DNA of 64,000 bases from Acinetobacter sp. BY419. GTDB lineage: Bacteria > Pseudomonadota > Gammaproteobacteria > Pseudomonadales > Moraxellaceae. How positions within the stretch are numbered: the first letter of the stretch is position 1; every line of letters starts with the position of its first letter. The position numbers and the translations under genes are program-made. Positions 11,681-19,878 of the stretch are shown one piece after another. Location of the stretch: the NCBI RefSeq assembly GCF_019038395.1, contig NZ_JAGFXZ010000004.1, forward strand, positions 62,001 to 126,000. Direction: 5' to 3'. A model generated the notes under the pieces. That model was given only the letters and a program-made list of their open reading frames with translations, was not told the DNA's origin and did no database searches.

Positions 11681-11999
11681 AAAAAAGTATATCAGGGGGA
11701 GAGTTGAGCCTACTCTAGTAATTTTTCAACTGTTTGAGAACCACTTCTTTAGATTATTTATTTCTGATTTTGCTGATCTAAATACAAGTCGGTATCTTAA
11801 TAACCAACAAAATAATGAAACTTGATTGCATGAGTTATTGATTCATAAAAACTGATATTCATTATTGATGAATTTTTATATGAGCTTTTGATATATCAAT
11901 ATCATAAAACAAGCAATCCTTATGAAAACTAAATAACTATAATGCCAATATATATCTTTAAAAGTGTAATAGTACACGCATTCTAAGCTGGTGTTGTCC
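11681..11999. promoter_or_regulatory. AT-rich upstream region of cysD
   Basis: Contains ATTCAT (11858-11863 region) and ATGAAT separated by five bases inside a longer AT-rich dyad, and GATATATCAATATC-like repeats near 11890. In gammaproteobacteria cysD promoters are usually activated by CysB at such AT-rich sites. Assigning CysB here is inference from the gene downstream, not from a recognised consensus. Confidence 0.3.
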
Positions 12000-12914
12000 A
12001 TGTCGTTAAATGAGGAAAGACTTACTCATCTCAAACAGCTTGAAGCTGAGAGTATTCATATTATCCGTGAAGTAGCAGCTGAATTTGAAAATCCAGTCAT
12101 GCTTTATTCCATTGGTAAAGATTCAGCAGTAATGCTGCATCTTGCACTGAAAGCGTTTTATCCAGCCAAACTTCCATTTCCGCTACTGCATGTAGACACG
12201 GGCTGGAAATTTAAAGACATGATTGCTTTCCGTGACAACATGGCAAAAAAACATGGTTTTGATTTGATCGTACATCAAAACAAAGAAGGGAAAGATGCAG
12301 GCATCAATCCTTTCGATCATGGTAGCTCTAAATATACTGACATCATGAAAACCCAGGGTTTAAAACAGGCCCTAAATAAATACAAGTTTGATGCTGCCTT
12401 TGGTGGTGCGCGCCGTGATGAAGAAAAATCACGTGCTAAAGAACGTGTCTATTCATTCCGTGATGATAAACATCGCTGGGACCCAAAAAACCAACGTCCT
12501 GAACTTTGGAATCTTTACAACGGTAAAGTGAACCAAGGTGAAAGTATTCGTGTATTCCCGTTGTCGAACTGGACTGAGCTTGATATCTGGCAATACATCT
12601 ATTTGGAAAGCATTCCACTTGTACCACTTTACTTGGCTGCAGAGCGTCCTGTGGTTGAGCGTAGCGGTACCTTAATTATGGTGGATGACGAACGTATGCC
12701 TTTAAAAGAAGGTGAAGTTCCACAAATGAAATCGGTACGTTTCCGTACTCTAGGTTGTTATCCATTAACAGGTGCAGTTGAATCCACTGCAGATACCTTG
12801 CCGGAAATTATCCAGGAAATGCTCTTGGCAACCAGCTCTGAGCGTCAAGGTCGTATGATTGACCATGATGAAGCAGGCTCGATGGAGAAGAAGAAGCAAG
12901 AAGGCTACTTCTAG
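12000..12914 (+). CDS. cysD: Sulfate adenylyltransferase subunit 2
   Basis: Small catalytic subunit of ATP sulfurylase; makes adenosine 5'-phosphosulfate from sulfate and ATP, with CysN supplying GTP hydrolysis. 304 aa from ATG 12000. Visible: the PP-loop [17 protein letters not shown] around residue 35, [26 protein letters not shown], and the C-terminal [20 protein letters not shown]. An in-frame GTG at 11991 would add three residues (MLS); neither start has a good Shine-Dalgarno sequence. cysN follows, but a palindromic repeat lies between them. Confidence 0.95.
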   Translation: MSLNEERLTHLKQLEAESIHIIREVAAEFENPVMLYSIGKDSAVMLHLALKAFYPAKLPFPLLHVDTGWKFKDMIAFRDNMAKKHGFDLIVHQNKEGKDAGINPFDHGSSKYTDIMKTQGLKQALNKYKFDAAFGGARRDEEKSRAKERVYSFRDDKHRWDPKNQRPELWNLYNGKVNQGESIRVFPLSNWTELDIWQYIYLESIPLVPLYLAAERPVVERSGTLIMVDDERMPLKEGEVPQMKSVRFRTLGCYPLTGAVESTADTLPEIIQEMLLATSSERQGRMIDHDEAGSMEKKKQEGYF

Positions 12915-12916
12915 AA

Positions 12917-12986
12917 TCTCTCCCGACCTCTCTTTAGAAGAGAGAGGAGATTTCCCCCTTTAATTAAAGGGGGATCAAAGGGGGAT
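12917..12986. repeat. Palindromic intergenic repeat between cysD and cysN
   Basis: Two adjacent dyads: CTCTCTT / AAGAGAG (about 12929-12946) and the perfect 20-bp palindrome formed by CCCCCTTTAA and TTAAAGGGGG (about 12955-12974). A direct copy of the AAAGGGGGAT arm follows. The same C-run/AAA/G-run style recurs after folD (19746-19843). It sits inside an operon without a T-run, so it looks like a dispersed palindromic element rather than a terminator. Confidence 0.65.
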
Positions 12987-13027
12987 TCAACCAAACCGAT
13001 TTCTAAAGAATATGTGGAGTTTGAGCA

Positions 13028-14644
13028 ATGTCTCATCAATCAGAACTCATTAGCCAAGATATCTTGGGCTATTTAAAACAACATGAAAATAAAGACCTGT
13101 TGCGTTTCCTGACTTGCGGTAATGTCGATGATGGTAAATCGACTTTAATTGGTCGACTGCTTTACGACTCAAAATTGATTTATGAAGATCAATTGCAAGC
13201 AGTTACCCGTGACTCGAAAAAAGTCGGGACCACAGGCGATGCACCTGACCTGGCACTTCTGGTAGATGGTCTACAGGCGGAGCGTGAGCAGGGCATTACC
13301 ATTGATGTAGCGTATCGTTATTTCTCGACTGAAAAACGTAAATTCATTATTGCGGATACTCCGGGGCATGAGCAGTACACTCGTAACATGGCAACAGGTG
13401 CGTCGACCTGCGACCTTGCGATCATTTTGATTGATGCACGTTATGGCGTGCAAACTCAAACACGTCGTCATACCTTTATTGCCAGCTTGCTGGGGATCAA
13501 GAACATCATTGTGGCAATCAACAAGATGGACTTGGTGGAATTCTCTGAAACACGTTTCAATGAAATTCAGGCTGAATATGCAGCTTTCGTTGCGCAATTG
13601 GGTGACCGTAAACCGAGCAATATCATCTTTACGCCTATTTCTGCACTGAATGGCGATAACGTGGTGAACAAGTCGGCCAATACGCCGTGGTATACCGGCG
13701 AAACACTAATGGGTACGCTTGAATCGGTGAAAATTAACCGTAGTTCAGCAAAGCAGGATTTCCGTTTCCCAGTGCAGTATGTTAACCGTCCAAACCTCGA
13801 CTTCCGTGGTTTCTGCGGTACGATCGCACTTGGTGATATCAACGTCGGCGATACTGTAACAGCTTTGCCTTCTGGCAAATCTTCTACGGTGAAAGAAATT
13901 GTCACTTTTGATGGCAACCTTGAGCATGCCGTTGCAGGTCAAGCGGTGACATTAACACTGAATGACGAAATTGATATTTCACGTGGTAACGTTCTGATTC
14001 GTGCGGATCAGGCAGCTCCAAGCATTTCACGTTCAGTTCAAGCAACTGTAGTGTGGATGGCGGATCAACCACTGGTGATTGGCAAACTTTACAATGTGAA
14101 AATTGGTACGCAAACCGTACCTGCCAAAGTGACTGCGATTAATTTCCGTACCAATGTGAATACCTTGGAACAGGTTCAAGTTGAAAATCTTGAACTGAAT
14201 GCGATTGCCAATGTAACGGTTGAATTTGATGCACCCGTGGTGTTTGATCGTTATCAAGACAGCCGTTATACCGGTTCGTTTATCTTCATCGATCGTTTAA
14301 ACAACGTGACGATTGGTGCGGGTATGGTGGAAGAGTCGGTTGAATGGACTGCACATACCAATCCTGTAACCGCCGAAGCACGTGCTGCACGTTTAGGTCA
14401 AAAACCTGCTGCGGTAACAGTTTCTGCCAAAGCTTTGGAAAATGCTCAGGCGCTTGAAAGCTTGCTGATTCAGCAAGGGATTGTTGCAATTGCGAAAGCG
14501 GATTTGGATGCTGCTCAAGTTGCATTATTACGTGAGACTGGTGTTGTTGTAGTGACAGATGTTACTGAAGGCACTGACGTTGCATTTAATGAAGATGCTG
14601 CTGAAGCATTGGCTGATAAGATTGTGGAATTGGTTCGTCTGTAA
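13028..14644 (+). CDS. cysN: Sulfate adenylyltransferase subunit 1 (GTPase) with a C-terminal extension
   Basis: EF-Tu-like GTPase subunit of ATP sulfurylase. 538 aa, about 60 longer than E. coli CysN. G-motifs: [15 protein letters not shown] (P-loop, about residue 32), DVAYRYF (G2), [12 protein letters not shown] (G3), NKMDLV (G4) and SAL (G5). The last 90 residues (from [11 protein letters not shown]) follow the point where CysNC fusions continue into APS kinase, but no P-loop is present. See finding. A frame change is unlikely, because the extension ends at a stop directly before a terminator. GGAG lies upstream of the ATG. Confidence 0.94.
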   Translation: MSHQSELISQDILGYLKQHENKDLLRFLTCGNVDDGKSTLIGRLLYDSKLIYEDQLQAVTRDSKKVGTTGDAPDLALLVDGLQAEREQGITIDVAYRYFSTEKRKFIIADTPGHEQYTRNMATGASTCDLAIILIDARYGVQTQTRRHTFIASLLGIKNIIVAINKMDLVEFSETRFNEIQAEYAAFVAQLGDRKPSNIIFTPISALNGDNVVNKSANTPWYTGETLMGTLESVKINRSSAKQDFRFPVQYVNRPNLDFRGFCGTIALGDINVGDTVTALPSGKSSTVKEIVTFDGNLEHAVAGQAVTLTLNDEIDISRGNVLIRADQAAPSISRSVQATVVWMADQPLVIGKLYNVKIGTQTVPAKVTAINFRTNVNTLEQVQVENLELNAIANVTVEFDAPVVFDRYQDSRYTGSFIFIDRLNNVTIGAGMVEESVEWTAHTNPVTAEARAARLGQKPAAVTVSAKALENAQALESLLIQQGIVAIAKADLDAAQVALLRETGVVVVTDVTEGTDVAFNEDAAEALADKIVELVRL

Positions 14645-14665
14645 TGGATTGAGCTGATTTAAAAG

Positions 14666-14690
14666 AAAACCCGCTGAAAAGCGGGTTTTT
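14666..14690 (+). terminator. Intrinsic terminator after cysN
   Basis: AAAACCCGC (14666-14674) pairs with GCGGGTTTT (14681-14689) with a 6-nt loop and a T-run; 21 nt after the cysN stop. Confidence 0.9.
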
Positions 14691-14767
14691 TATGATCTGA
14701 ATACATGGAATTAGTATTTGAAAATTAAATATTCACTATCTATATCATCTACAAAAGAGGGGATATT

Positions 14768-15040
14768 ATTAAAAAATTTTTAGTTTTATTGGCATTATGT
14801 TTGGCTTTTGGGGTAGAGGCCAAGCAAGCCTCAAGCAGTAAAGAATCGATCAAGCAAAAGATTATCCAGCATTCGATTGAAAGCTATCCAGGAAATTGTC
14901 CGTGTCCTTACAATACGGCAAGTAATGGTAGTCGTTGCGGTAAACGGAGTGCTTATAACCGTGCAGGCGGATATGCACCGCTGTGCTATCCGGAAGATAT
15001 CACTGATCGTATGGTAAAGGAATATAAAGGGCGGAGTTAA
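14768..15040 (+). CDS. Small secreted Cys-rich protein, apparent AUU start
   Basis: 90 aa if started at ATT 14768. The frame then reads (I/M)KKFLVLLALCLAFGVEA, a textbook signal peptide, followed by a basic segment and a Cys-rich core CPCPYNTASNGSRCGKRSAY, then GGYAPLCYPEDIT. No ATG or GTG occurs in frame between the upstream TAA (14726) and the mature part. The only conventional alternative is TTG 14789, which would remove the positive n-region. GAGGGG (14757-14762) lies 5 nt before ATT 14768, ideal spacing. The Cys-Gly-rich core resembles small periplasmic proteins seen in many proteobacteria; function unknown. Four cysteines suggest disulfides. Confidence 0.65.
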   Translation: MKKFLVLLALCLAFGVEAKQASSSKESIKQKIIQHSIESYPGNCPCPYNTASNGSRCGKRSAYNRAGGYAPLCYPEDITDRMVKEYKGRS

Positions 15041-15111
15041 TTAAAAGCCCTGTATTTTATAGGGCGCGCTAAAAGAAATGTTTTTGTTAGGTTTAGTTTT
15101 ATATGGGTAAT

Positions 15112-15394
15112 TTAATTTTTCTTAAAATCTTTGAGAACTAAGGCCAGAATTGCTTTCATCCTGGTTAAGCTTTTCACCCCTGCAATAGGTGAGAATAGGA
15201 GATTGATCGATATTGATCTTACCAAATTTAATGTCAGCTTTTACTTCAGCATAGTGAGTCGCCAGTTCAGCAAAGACCGGAAAATTTTGCCCACAAGGCT
15301 GACACCAGTCAGGATAAAACCGAATTACTGCAACACCTTCAAACCACTCAAAAACGCTGTAATTATTTTCATCATATGCTATGACTTCTGACAC
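15112..15394 (-). pseudogene. Thioredoxin-like protein, internally deleted and frameshifted
   Basis: The frame from ATG 15394 gives a good thioredoxin N-terminal half: VIRFYPDWCQPCGQNFPVFAEL with the CxxC at about residues 31-34, then KFGKINIDQSPILTY. The fold then breaks off; the remaining residues (CRGEKLNQDESNSGLSSQRF) match nothing in the family. Reading the same DNA one base over gives IAGVKSLTRMKAILALVLKDF and a stop at 15112, which looks like a thioredoxin C-terminal helix. The middle strand with the cis-proline is missing. Simplest reading: an internal deletion of roughly 20-25 codons with loss of frame. Likely non-functional. Confidence 0.6.
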
Positions 15395-15418
15395 TGATTC
15401 GTCCTTATTCTTCTTGGA

Positions 15419-15859
15419 TCAATATTTGGACCAGCGCATACTGAGTTCTGTATGACCAGTATCTTGATCAATCCCCTGATAGATGACTTTAAAACCCTGT
15501 TTTTGATAAAAATTGACTGCTGCGGTATTTTCCGCATAGACATTTAAATGCAATTGATCACATTGCTGTTTGATAAAATCTACTAAACAACGGCCATAAC
15601 CAGCGCCTTGCAGTTGAGGTTCAATAAAAAGTGCAGCCAATACATTCTCTGATTTTAATAATGATACAAAGCCAAGAACGGTATCATTCTCTTTAATAAT
15701 GTAATTTTCAGCCAAAGGTAAATACAGATCACGCATGGGAATCAGCTGCTTTTCCCAATAAGCAGCCGGAATAAAATCATGGGCCTGTAGGGAAGCATTG
15801 AACCAGATTTCTAAAATAGAACTTATATCCTTCGTGTCAGCTGTTGTAATGATTGTCAT
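15419..15859 (-). CDS. GNAT-family N-acetyltransferase
   Basis: 146 aa, the usual size for a single-domain GNAT enzyme that transfers acetyl from acetyl-CoA to an amine. The acetyl-CoA-binding motif A is LFIEPQLQGAGYGRCLVDFIKQ (QGAGYG loop, about residues 82-88), and motif B is LNVYAENTAAVNFYQKQGFKVIYQG. The pattern 'FIxPxxQGxGxGxxL ... N..A..FY...GF' is like E. coli YjaB. The substrate cannot be told from the sequence. Same strand as the broken thioredoxin-like gene 24 nt downstream. Confidence 0.88.
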   Translation of the reverse strand: MTIITTADTKDISSILEIWFNASLQAHDFIPAAYWEKQLIPMRDLYLPLAENYIIKENDTVLGFVSLLKSENVLAALFIEPQLQGAGYGRCLVDFIKQQCDQLHLNVYAENTAAVNFYQKQGFKVIYQGIDQDTGHTELSMRWSKY

Positions 15860-15993
15860 AAATGATCTTATATCAATTTACTAAATAGTCAGCTGATTAT
15901 ACATAAGTCCATGCTTCTTCAATCCACCGTATTTCTATGTTCAAATAAGTCCGAGAAATACCAAATTTACATATGAGAGTAGGGAAAGAATCC

Positions 15994-16986
15994 ATGTCAC
16001 AACAAAGCATGCAACAAGTCATTATTACAGAACCGGGCGGTATCGATAAACTTGCTTATGAAACCGTGACTGTGCCTGAGCCTAAAGCAGATGAAGTTCT
16101 GGTGAAAGTCCATGCCTTTGGTATCAACCGTCCAGATATCCTGCAGCGTCAAGGCTTATATCCGATGCCAAAAGGGGTGACGCCTGTTCCTGGTCTGGAA
16201 GTGGCAGGCGAAGTGGTTGCGGTCGGTAGCGATGTCAGTCAGTTTAAAGTTGGTGACAAAGTCTGTGGCCTGACCAATGGTGGCGGTTATGCTGAATATT
16301 GCGTGGTGCCAGAAAGCCAGACTTTGAATATACCTGAAGGTGTGAGCTTTGTGCAGGCTGCTGCTATTCCTGAAACCTTCTTTACCGTATGGGCCAATGT
16401 GTTCCAGATGGGGAAAGCCAAAGCAGGAGAAACCGTGCTGATCCATGGCGGGACAAGCGGTATTGGCACCACGGCTTTAATGCTATGTAAAGCACTCGGG
16501 ATTAAAACCTTTGCAACGGTCGGTTCGGATGAAAAAGTGGCGGCTATTGCAGATTTAACCACGGCTATTAATTATAAGACTCAAGACTTTGAGCAGGTTA
16601 TTAATGAAGCTACTGACAATGGTGGTATCGATGTTATTTTGGATATGGTGGGCGCACCTTATTTAGAGCGTAATTTGAATTTGTTGCGTCGTGATGGACG
16701 TCTGGTCTATATCGCTTTCTTAGGTGGGGCAAAAGCCAAAGAGGTTAAACTTGGGCAGATCATGATGAAACGCCTGACTATTACGGGTTCGACCATGCGT
16801 GCACGTAGCACGGCTGAAAAAGCGGAAATTGCACAAGGTTTGAAAGCGCAGATTGCACCATTATGGGCAAAAGGCGAATGTCTGCCTATGATCCACAAAA
16901 CGTTTAAGTTTGATCAGATTCAGGATGCACATGCAGCAATGGATACGGGAGAGCATGTGGGCAAAATTGTGGTAGAAATTATGTAA
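15994..16986 (+). CDS. NAD(P)H:quinone oxidoreductase, zinc-free MDR family (PIG3-like)
   Basis: 330 aa medium-chain dehydrogenase/reductase, probably reducing quinones with NADPH in the cytoplasm. N-terminal GroES-like half (FGINRPDILQRQGLYPMP, PGLEVAGEVVAVG); C-terminal Rossmann fold with VLIHGGTSGIGTTALMLCKALG at about residues 140-162. No structural-zinc cysteine cluster is present, which fits the QOR/PIG3 branch. ATG 15994 (MSQQSMQQVII) is chosen over ATG 15973, since GGGAAAG lies just before it. Monocistronic; a terminator follows. Confidence 0.88.
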   Translation: MSQQSMQQVIITEPGGIDKLAYETVTVPEPKADEVLVKVHAFGINRPDILQRQGLYPMPKGVTPVPGLEVAGEVVAVGSDVSQFKVGDKVCGLTNGGGYAEYCVVPESQTLNIPEGVSFVQAAAIPETFFTVWANVFQMGKAKAGETVLIHGGTSGIGTTALMLCKALGIKTFATVGSDEKVAAIADLTTAINYKTQDFEQVINEATDNGGIDVILDMVGAPYLERNLNLLRRDGRLVYIAFLGGAKAKEVKLGQIMMKRLTITGSTMRARSTAEKAEIAQGLKAQIAPLWAKGECLPMIHKTFKFDQIQDAHAAMDTGEHVGKIVVEIM

Positions 16987-17003
16987 TATGAAATAAGTGA
17001 ATC

Positions 17004-17037
17004 AAAAAATGCCGGTGACTTCACTGGCATTTTTTTT
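17004..17037 (+). terminator. Intrinsic terminator after the quinone oxidoreductase gene
   Basis: AAAAAATGCCGGTGA (17004-17018 region) pairs with TCACTGGCATTTTTT, one G-U wobble, very short loop, then an 8-base T-run. Confidence 0.85.
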
Positions 17038-17171
17038 ATGTTAAGTAAAATCTTATTACAAATAAATACATGTAAGTTTGAATAAAAATTAAAAAATGCT
17101 AACTATTCGACACAACCTGTCAATCATGAAACGTAGAATGCAGATATGGATAATTCCGACTAATTGGATCA

Positions 17172-17187
17172 ACATTCACATGAATGT
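17172..17187. promoter_or_regulatory. Palindrome upstream of a small ORF and the WYL regulator
   Basis: ACATTCA (17172-17178) and TGAATGT (17181-17187) are perfect arms around two bases; TCACAT-N2-ATGTGA overlaps it. A related shorter dyad, TACAT-N4-ATGTA (17533-17546), sharing TGAATGT, lies just upstream of the WYL regulator start. Possible operators for that regulator (inference). Confidence 0.35.
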
Positions 17188-17203
17188 GAGAGGGAAAAAT
17201 AAG

Positions 17204-17407
17204 ATGAAAATTATTCCAACAGCCTATAGTTCAAAACAAAGTGTAAAAGCATTGCATCGTATTCATAAAATGATTATTCGCGGAACCATGAGTTGGGCAG
17301 AATTACAGAAAATGTATCGAGTGATGCTGCATCTGGAGCGTTATATGGAAAGATTAACGGTGCAGAATCATCATTCAAACAAGAAACCTTTCAGAAAATC
17401 CAGATAG
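17204..17407 (+). CDS. Small basic hypothetical protein, 67 aa
   Basis: Not recognised. From ATG 17204, preceded by GAGAGGG at 17188-17193 with a 10-nt spacer. Sequence starts MKIIPTAYSSKQSVKALHRI and is rich in Lys, Arg, His and Met, helical, with no membrane segment. An upstream in-frame ATG at 17096 gives 103 aa, but that extension reads like random translation and lacks a ribosome site. Lies 153 nt before the WYL regulator on the same strand. Could be a real short regulator-linked gene or a chance frame. Confidence 0.4.
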   Translation: MKIIPTAYSSKQSVKALHRIHKMIIRGTMSWAELQKMYRVMLHLERYMERLTVQNHHSNKKPFRKSR

Positions 17408-17560
17408 GACCTCATATTTTCCGGTGAAGTGACAATCCAGGATCTAAGGTAAAAGAATATCTTAGACTTTATCCTAATATGATTCACTTATTGGTATTCA
17501 GTATAATCATTCAGTATCTAGCAATAAATAAGTACATGTGAATGTATTAAGTGGGGATTT

Positions 17561-18463
17561 ATGGAGCGCCTAGCTTCAACACATGAGCGTCTTGCAGAGC
17601 GTTTAGCTAGAATTTTGACCAAATTAAATATCGGATATCAACTTCGGGCTGCAGAGCTAGCTGCAGAATTTCAGGTCAGTACCCGCACCATTGAACGTGA
17701 TTTTGATCGTCTAGGCTCTTATTTACCTTTACTTCAGGATCAACAAAAACGATATTATCTGGACCCCTCTTATTTGGGGCGGTTTAAGTTGCAGGATATT
17801 CATACCTTTGCCCAGCTGTCGGGGATTAGTGAGCTGTATCCGGCGCTGGATATGTCTTTTATCCGTGAATTACTGGATAACCGCGCCAGTCTGGTTTTTT
17901 CTGCCAAAGGCTATAATTTCGAAGACGCCACCCAGTATGCTGAACATTTTAAAGTACTCACTGCAAGTATCCAGAAAAGACAGCAAATCGCCTTGTTTTA
18001 CCGAGATCAAATCCGGATTGTAAAACCGTATCGCCTGATTCACCACATGGGAAACTGGTACTTGGCAGCTGTGCGCAAGCAGGAGCTGCGTGTTTATCGT
18101 CTTGGTCGTATTGAAAAAATTATTTGCCAGCAGCGGTTTTCACAGTTTGAGCATGATCAGGCGGTGTTGCAGCAATTAAAAGATGAAGATGGGATTTGGT
18201 TTGGGCACAAAAAACAGGAAGTGATTTTATCTGTGCATCCAGAGGTTGCGATTTATTTTAAACAACGCAGAATTTTCCCTGAACAGAGGATTCTGGATGA
18301 ATCGGAAACGGGGAGGTTATTGATTAGCTGCCAGATTCGGCACCAGAAAGAGTTAAATCCATTGGTACGTTACTGGATTCCTTATCTGAAAATTGTGAAA
18401 CCTGAATATTTACAGCAAGAGCTGGACGATAGCTTGCAAGGCTACTTGAAAGTAAGTCAGTAA
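17561..18463 (+). CDS. WYL-domain transcriptional regulator
   Basis: 300 aa. An N-terminal winged HTH of the DeoR/HTH_11 type (residues 10-70: LRAAELAAEFQVSTRTIERDFDRL) is followed by a WYL ligand-sensing domain at about 135-205 (IVKPYRLIHHMGNWYLAAVRKQELRVYRLGRIEKI, containing the W-Y-L triad) and a WCX-type C-terminal domain. WYL proteins regulate DNA damage, defence and metabolic genes in answer to nucleotides or other ligands. Here no defence gene is adjacent. GGGG lies 5 nt before ATG 17561. Probably autoregulated through the dyad at 17533-17546 (inference). Confidence 0.85.
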   Translation: MERLASTHERLAERLARILTKLNIGYQLRAAELAAEFQVSTRTIERDFDRLGSYLPLLQDQQKRYYLDPSYLGRFKLQDIHTFAQLSGISELYPALDMSFIRELLDNRASLVFSAKGYNFEDATQYAEHFKVLTASIQKRQQIALFYRDQIRIVKPYRLIHHMGNWYLAAVRKQELRVYRLGRIEKIICQQRFSQFEHDQAVLQQLKDEDGIWFGHKKQEVILSVHPEVAIYFKQRRIFPEQRILDESETGRLLISCQIRHQKELNPLVRYWIPYLKIVKPEYLQQELDDSLQGYLKVSQ

Positions 18464-18513
18464 AATACTTTAAAAAATGAAATACGGGAATGTCTGGCAG
18501 GAATTTCAGGCAT

Positions 18514-18537
18514 AAAAAAACCAGCTTTCGCTGGGTT
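18514..18537 (-). terminator. Terminator of the tRNA-Cys/tRNA-Leu transcript
   Basis: On the minus strand CCAGC, a GAAA loop and GCTGG are followed by seven T's (plus strand 18514-18537). It lies 34 nt beyond the 3' end of tRNA-Leu. Confidence 0.8.
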
Positions 18538-18570
18538 CTCTATTTGCACCATTTTTCTATAGTAGAAGAA

Positions 18571-18656
18571 TGGTGCCCGAGGCCAGACTCGAACTGGCAC
18601 GCTTTGTGGGCGGGGGATTTTAAATCCCCTGTGTCTACCGATTTCACCACTCGGGC
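18571..18656 (-). tRNA. tRNA-Leu (UAA anticodon)
   Basis: 86-nt class II tRNA with encoded CCA. The minus strand begins GCCCGAGTGGTGAAATCGG. The anticodon stem GGGGA/TCCCC encloses a TTTAAAA loop, giving anticodon TAA. A long variable arm follows, and the T-arm has GTTCGAGTC. The acceptor GCCCGAG pairs with CTCGGGC before ACCA. Confidence 0.95.
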
Positions 18657-18666
18657 TTTAACAAGA

Positions 18667-18740
18667 TGGAGGCGGAGGTCGGAATCGAACCGGCGTCCAC
18701 GGAGTTGCAGTCCGCTGCATGACCACTCTGCCACCCCGCC
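18667..18740 (-). tRNA. tRNA-Cys (GCA anticodon)
   Basis: 74-nt tRNA with encoded CCA. The minus strand begins GGCGGGGTGGCAGAGTGG. The anticodon loop ACTGCAACT gives GCA, the T-loop is GGTTCGATTCC, and the acceptor GGCGGGG pairs with CCTCCGCC-type 3' strand. 10 nt upstream of tRNA-Leu, so one precursor. In many gammaproteobacteria a Gly-Cys-Leu tRNA cluster exists; tRNA-Gly is absent here. Confidence 0.95.
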
Positions 18741-18893
18741 GCGTCTTGTTGATGCGTATATTATCAAGCTCTGAAAAAAAAACAATAGTGTATTCATTCG
18801 TATGCGCATAAAAACAGCATATGACGGAAAATATTTAGAGTTATCATGTAGAATGTGCAAAATTGATTCATATCAACACTTGGGAGAAATGCC

Positions 18894-19742
18894 GTGGCAT
18901 TAGTTCTAGACGGTCGTGCATTGGCGAAGCAAATTGAAGCTGACTTGTTTACTCGCGTAGAAGCGCTGAAAGCAAAATCAGGTCGTACTCCAATTCTTGC
19001 GACGATTTTGGTAGGTGACGATGGTGCATCTGCAACTTATGTGCGCATGAAAGGCAATGCCTGCCGCCGTGTTGGTATGGATTCACTCAAAGTGGAACTT
19101 TCTAAGGAAACCACTACTGAAGAATTATTGGCTGAAATTGAAAAGCTAAACGCAAATCCTGATGTGCACGGTATTCTGCTTCAACACCCGGTTCCTGCGC
19201 AAATTGATGAACGTGCCTGTTTTGATGCAATTTCGCTTGAAAAAGACGTTGATGGCGTCACTTGCCTGGGTTACGGGCGTATGGCGATGGGTGAGGCTGC
19301 TTATGGTTCAGCGACTCCTGCGGGCATCATGACCATTTTGAAAGAAAACAACATCGAAATCGCAGGTAAACATGCGGTAGTTGTCGGTCGTTCGGCAATT
19401 TTGGGTAAACCAATGGCTGCGATGCTGCTTGAAGCAAATGCAACCGTAACCATTTGCCACTCACGTACTCAAGATCTTGCCAGCTTTGTTAAGCAAGCAG
19501 ATATTATTGTTGGTGCGGTAGGTAAGGCTGAGCTGATTCAAAAAGACTGGATTAAACCCGGTGCTGTGGTTGTTGATGCCGGTTTCCATCCACGTGATGG
19601 GGGCGGTGTAGGTGATATTCAGCTGGTGGGTATTGAAGAAATCGCATCTGCTTATACACCAGTTCCGGGTGGAGTGGGTCCAATGACAATTACCACGTTG
19701 ATTCGTCAAACAGTTGAAGCGGCTGAAAAAGCGCTAGGTTAA
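18894..19742 (+). CDS. folD: Bifunctional methylenetetrahydrofolate dehydrogenase / methenyl-THF cyclohydrolase
   Basis: Interconverts 5,10-methylene-, methenyl- and 10-formyl-THF in the cytoplasm, using NADP. 282 aa, GTG start (18894) with GGGAG about 7 nt upstream. Signatures: [16 protein letters not shown] (catalytic Lys), [21 protein letters not shown], the Rossmann motif [17 protein letters not shown], and [15 protein letters not shown] at the C-terminus. The usual 'VQLPLP' motif reads LQHPVP, as I remember for other Acinetobacter FolD proteins, so it is not a defect. Confidence 0.95.
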   Translation: MALVLDGRALAKQIEADLFTRVEALKAKSGRTPILATILVGDDGASATYVRMKGNACRRVGMDSLKVELSKETTTEELLAEIEKLNANPDVHGILLQHPVPAQIDERACFDAISLEKDVDGVTCLGYGRMAMGEAAYGSATPAGIMTILKENNIEIAGKHAVVVGRSAILGKPMAAMLLEANATVTICHSRTQDLASFVKQADIIVGAVGKAELIQKDWIKPGAVVVDAGFHPRDGGGVGDIQLVGIEEIASAYTPVPGGVGPMTITTLIRQTVEAAEKALG

Positions 19743-19745
19743 TCA

Positions 19746-19843
19746 AATCCTCCCTAACCCTCCTTTTTCAAAGGAGGGAACTCTAACCACTATTTTTTAG
19801 ATGGGAGTTCCCCCTCTTTTTTAAAGAGGGGTTAGGGGAGATT
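19746..19843. repeat. Large nested inverted repeat after folD
   Basis: Outer arms AATCCTCCCTAACCCTCC... (from 19746) and ...GAGGGGTTAGGGGAGATT (to 19842) pair imperfectly. Within them AAAGGAGGGAACTC (19769-19782) pairs with GGGAGTTCCCCCTCTTT (19803-19819 region), so the whole 98 bp can form a double-arm cruciform. The style matches 12917-12986. Likely a dispersed palindromic repeat family. Confidence 0.65.
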
Positions 19844-19878
19844 CTTCAAAGATATAAATACCAATTAAAAGAAATCCA

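Noticed and set aside
13907..14644. Frameshift between CysN and a lost CysC
   Set aside because: The extension reads through in one frame to a stop and terminator, and no P-loop appears in the other frames.
17561..18463. WYL regulator as part of an anti-phage system
   Set aside because: No nuclease, helicase, BREX or CBASS-like genes adjacent; neighbours are tRNAs and housekeeping genes.
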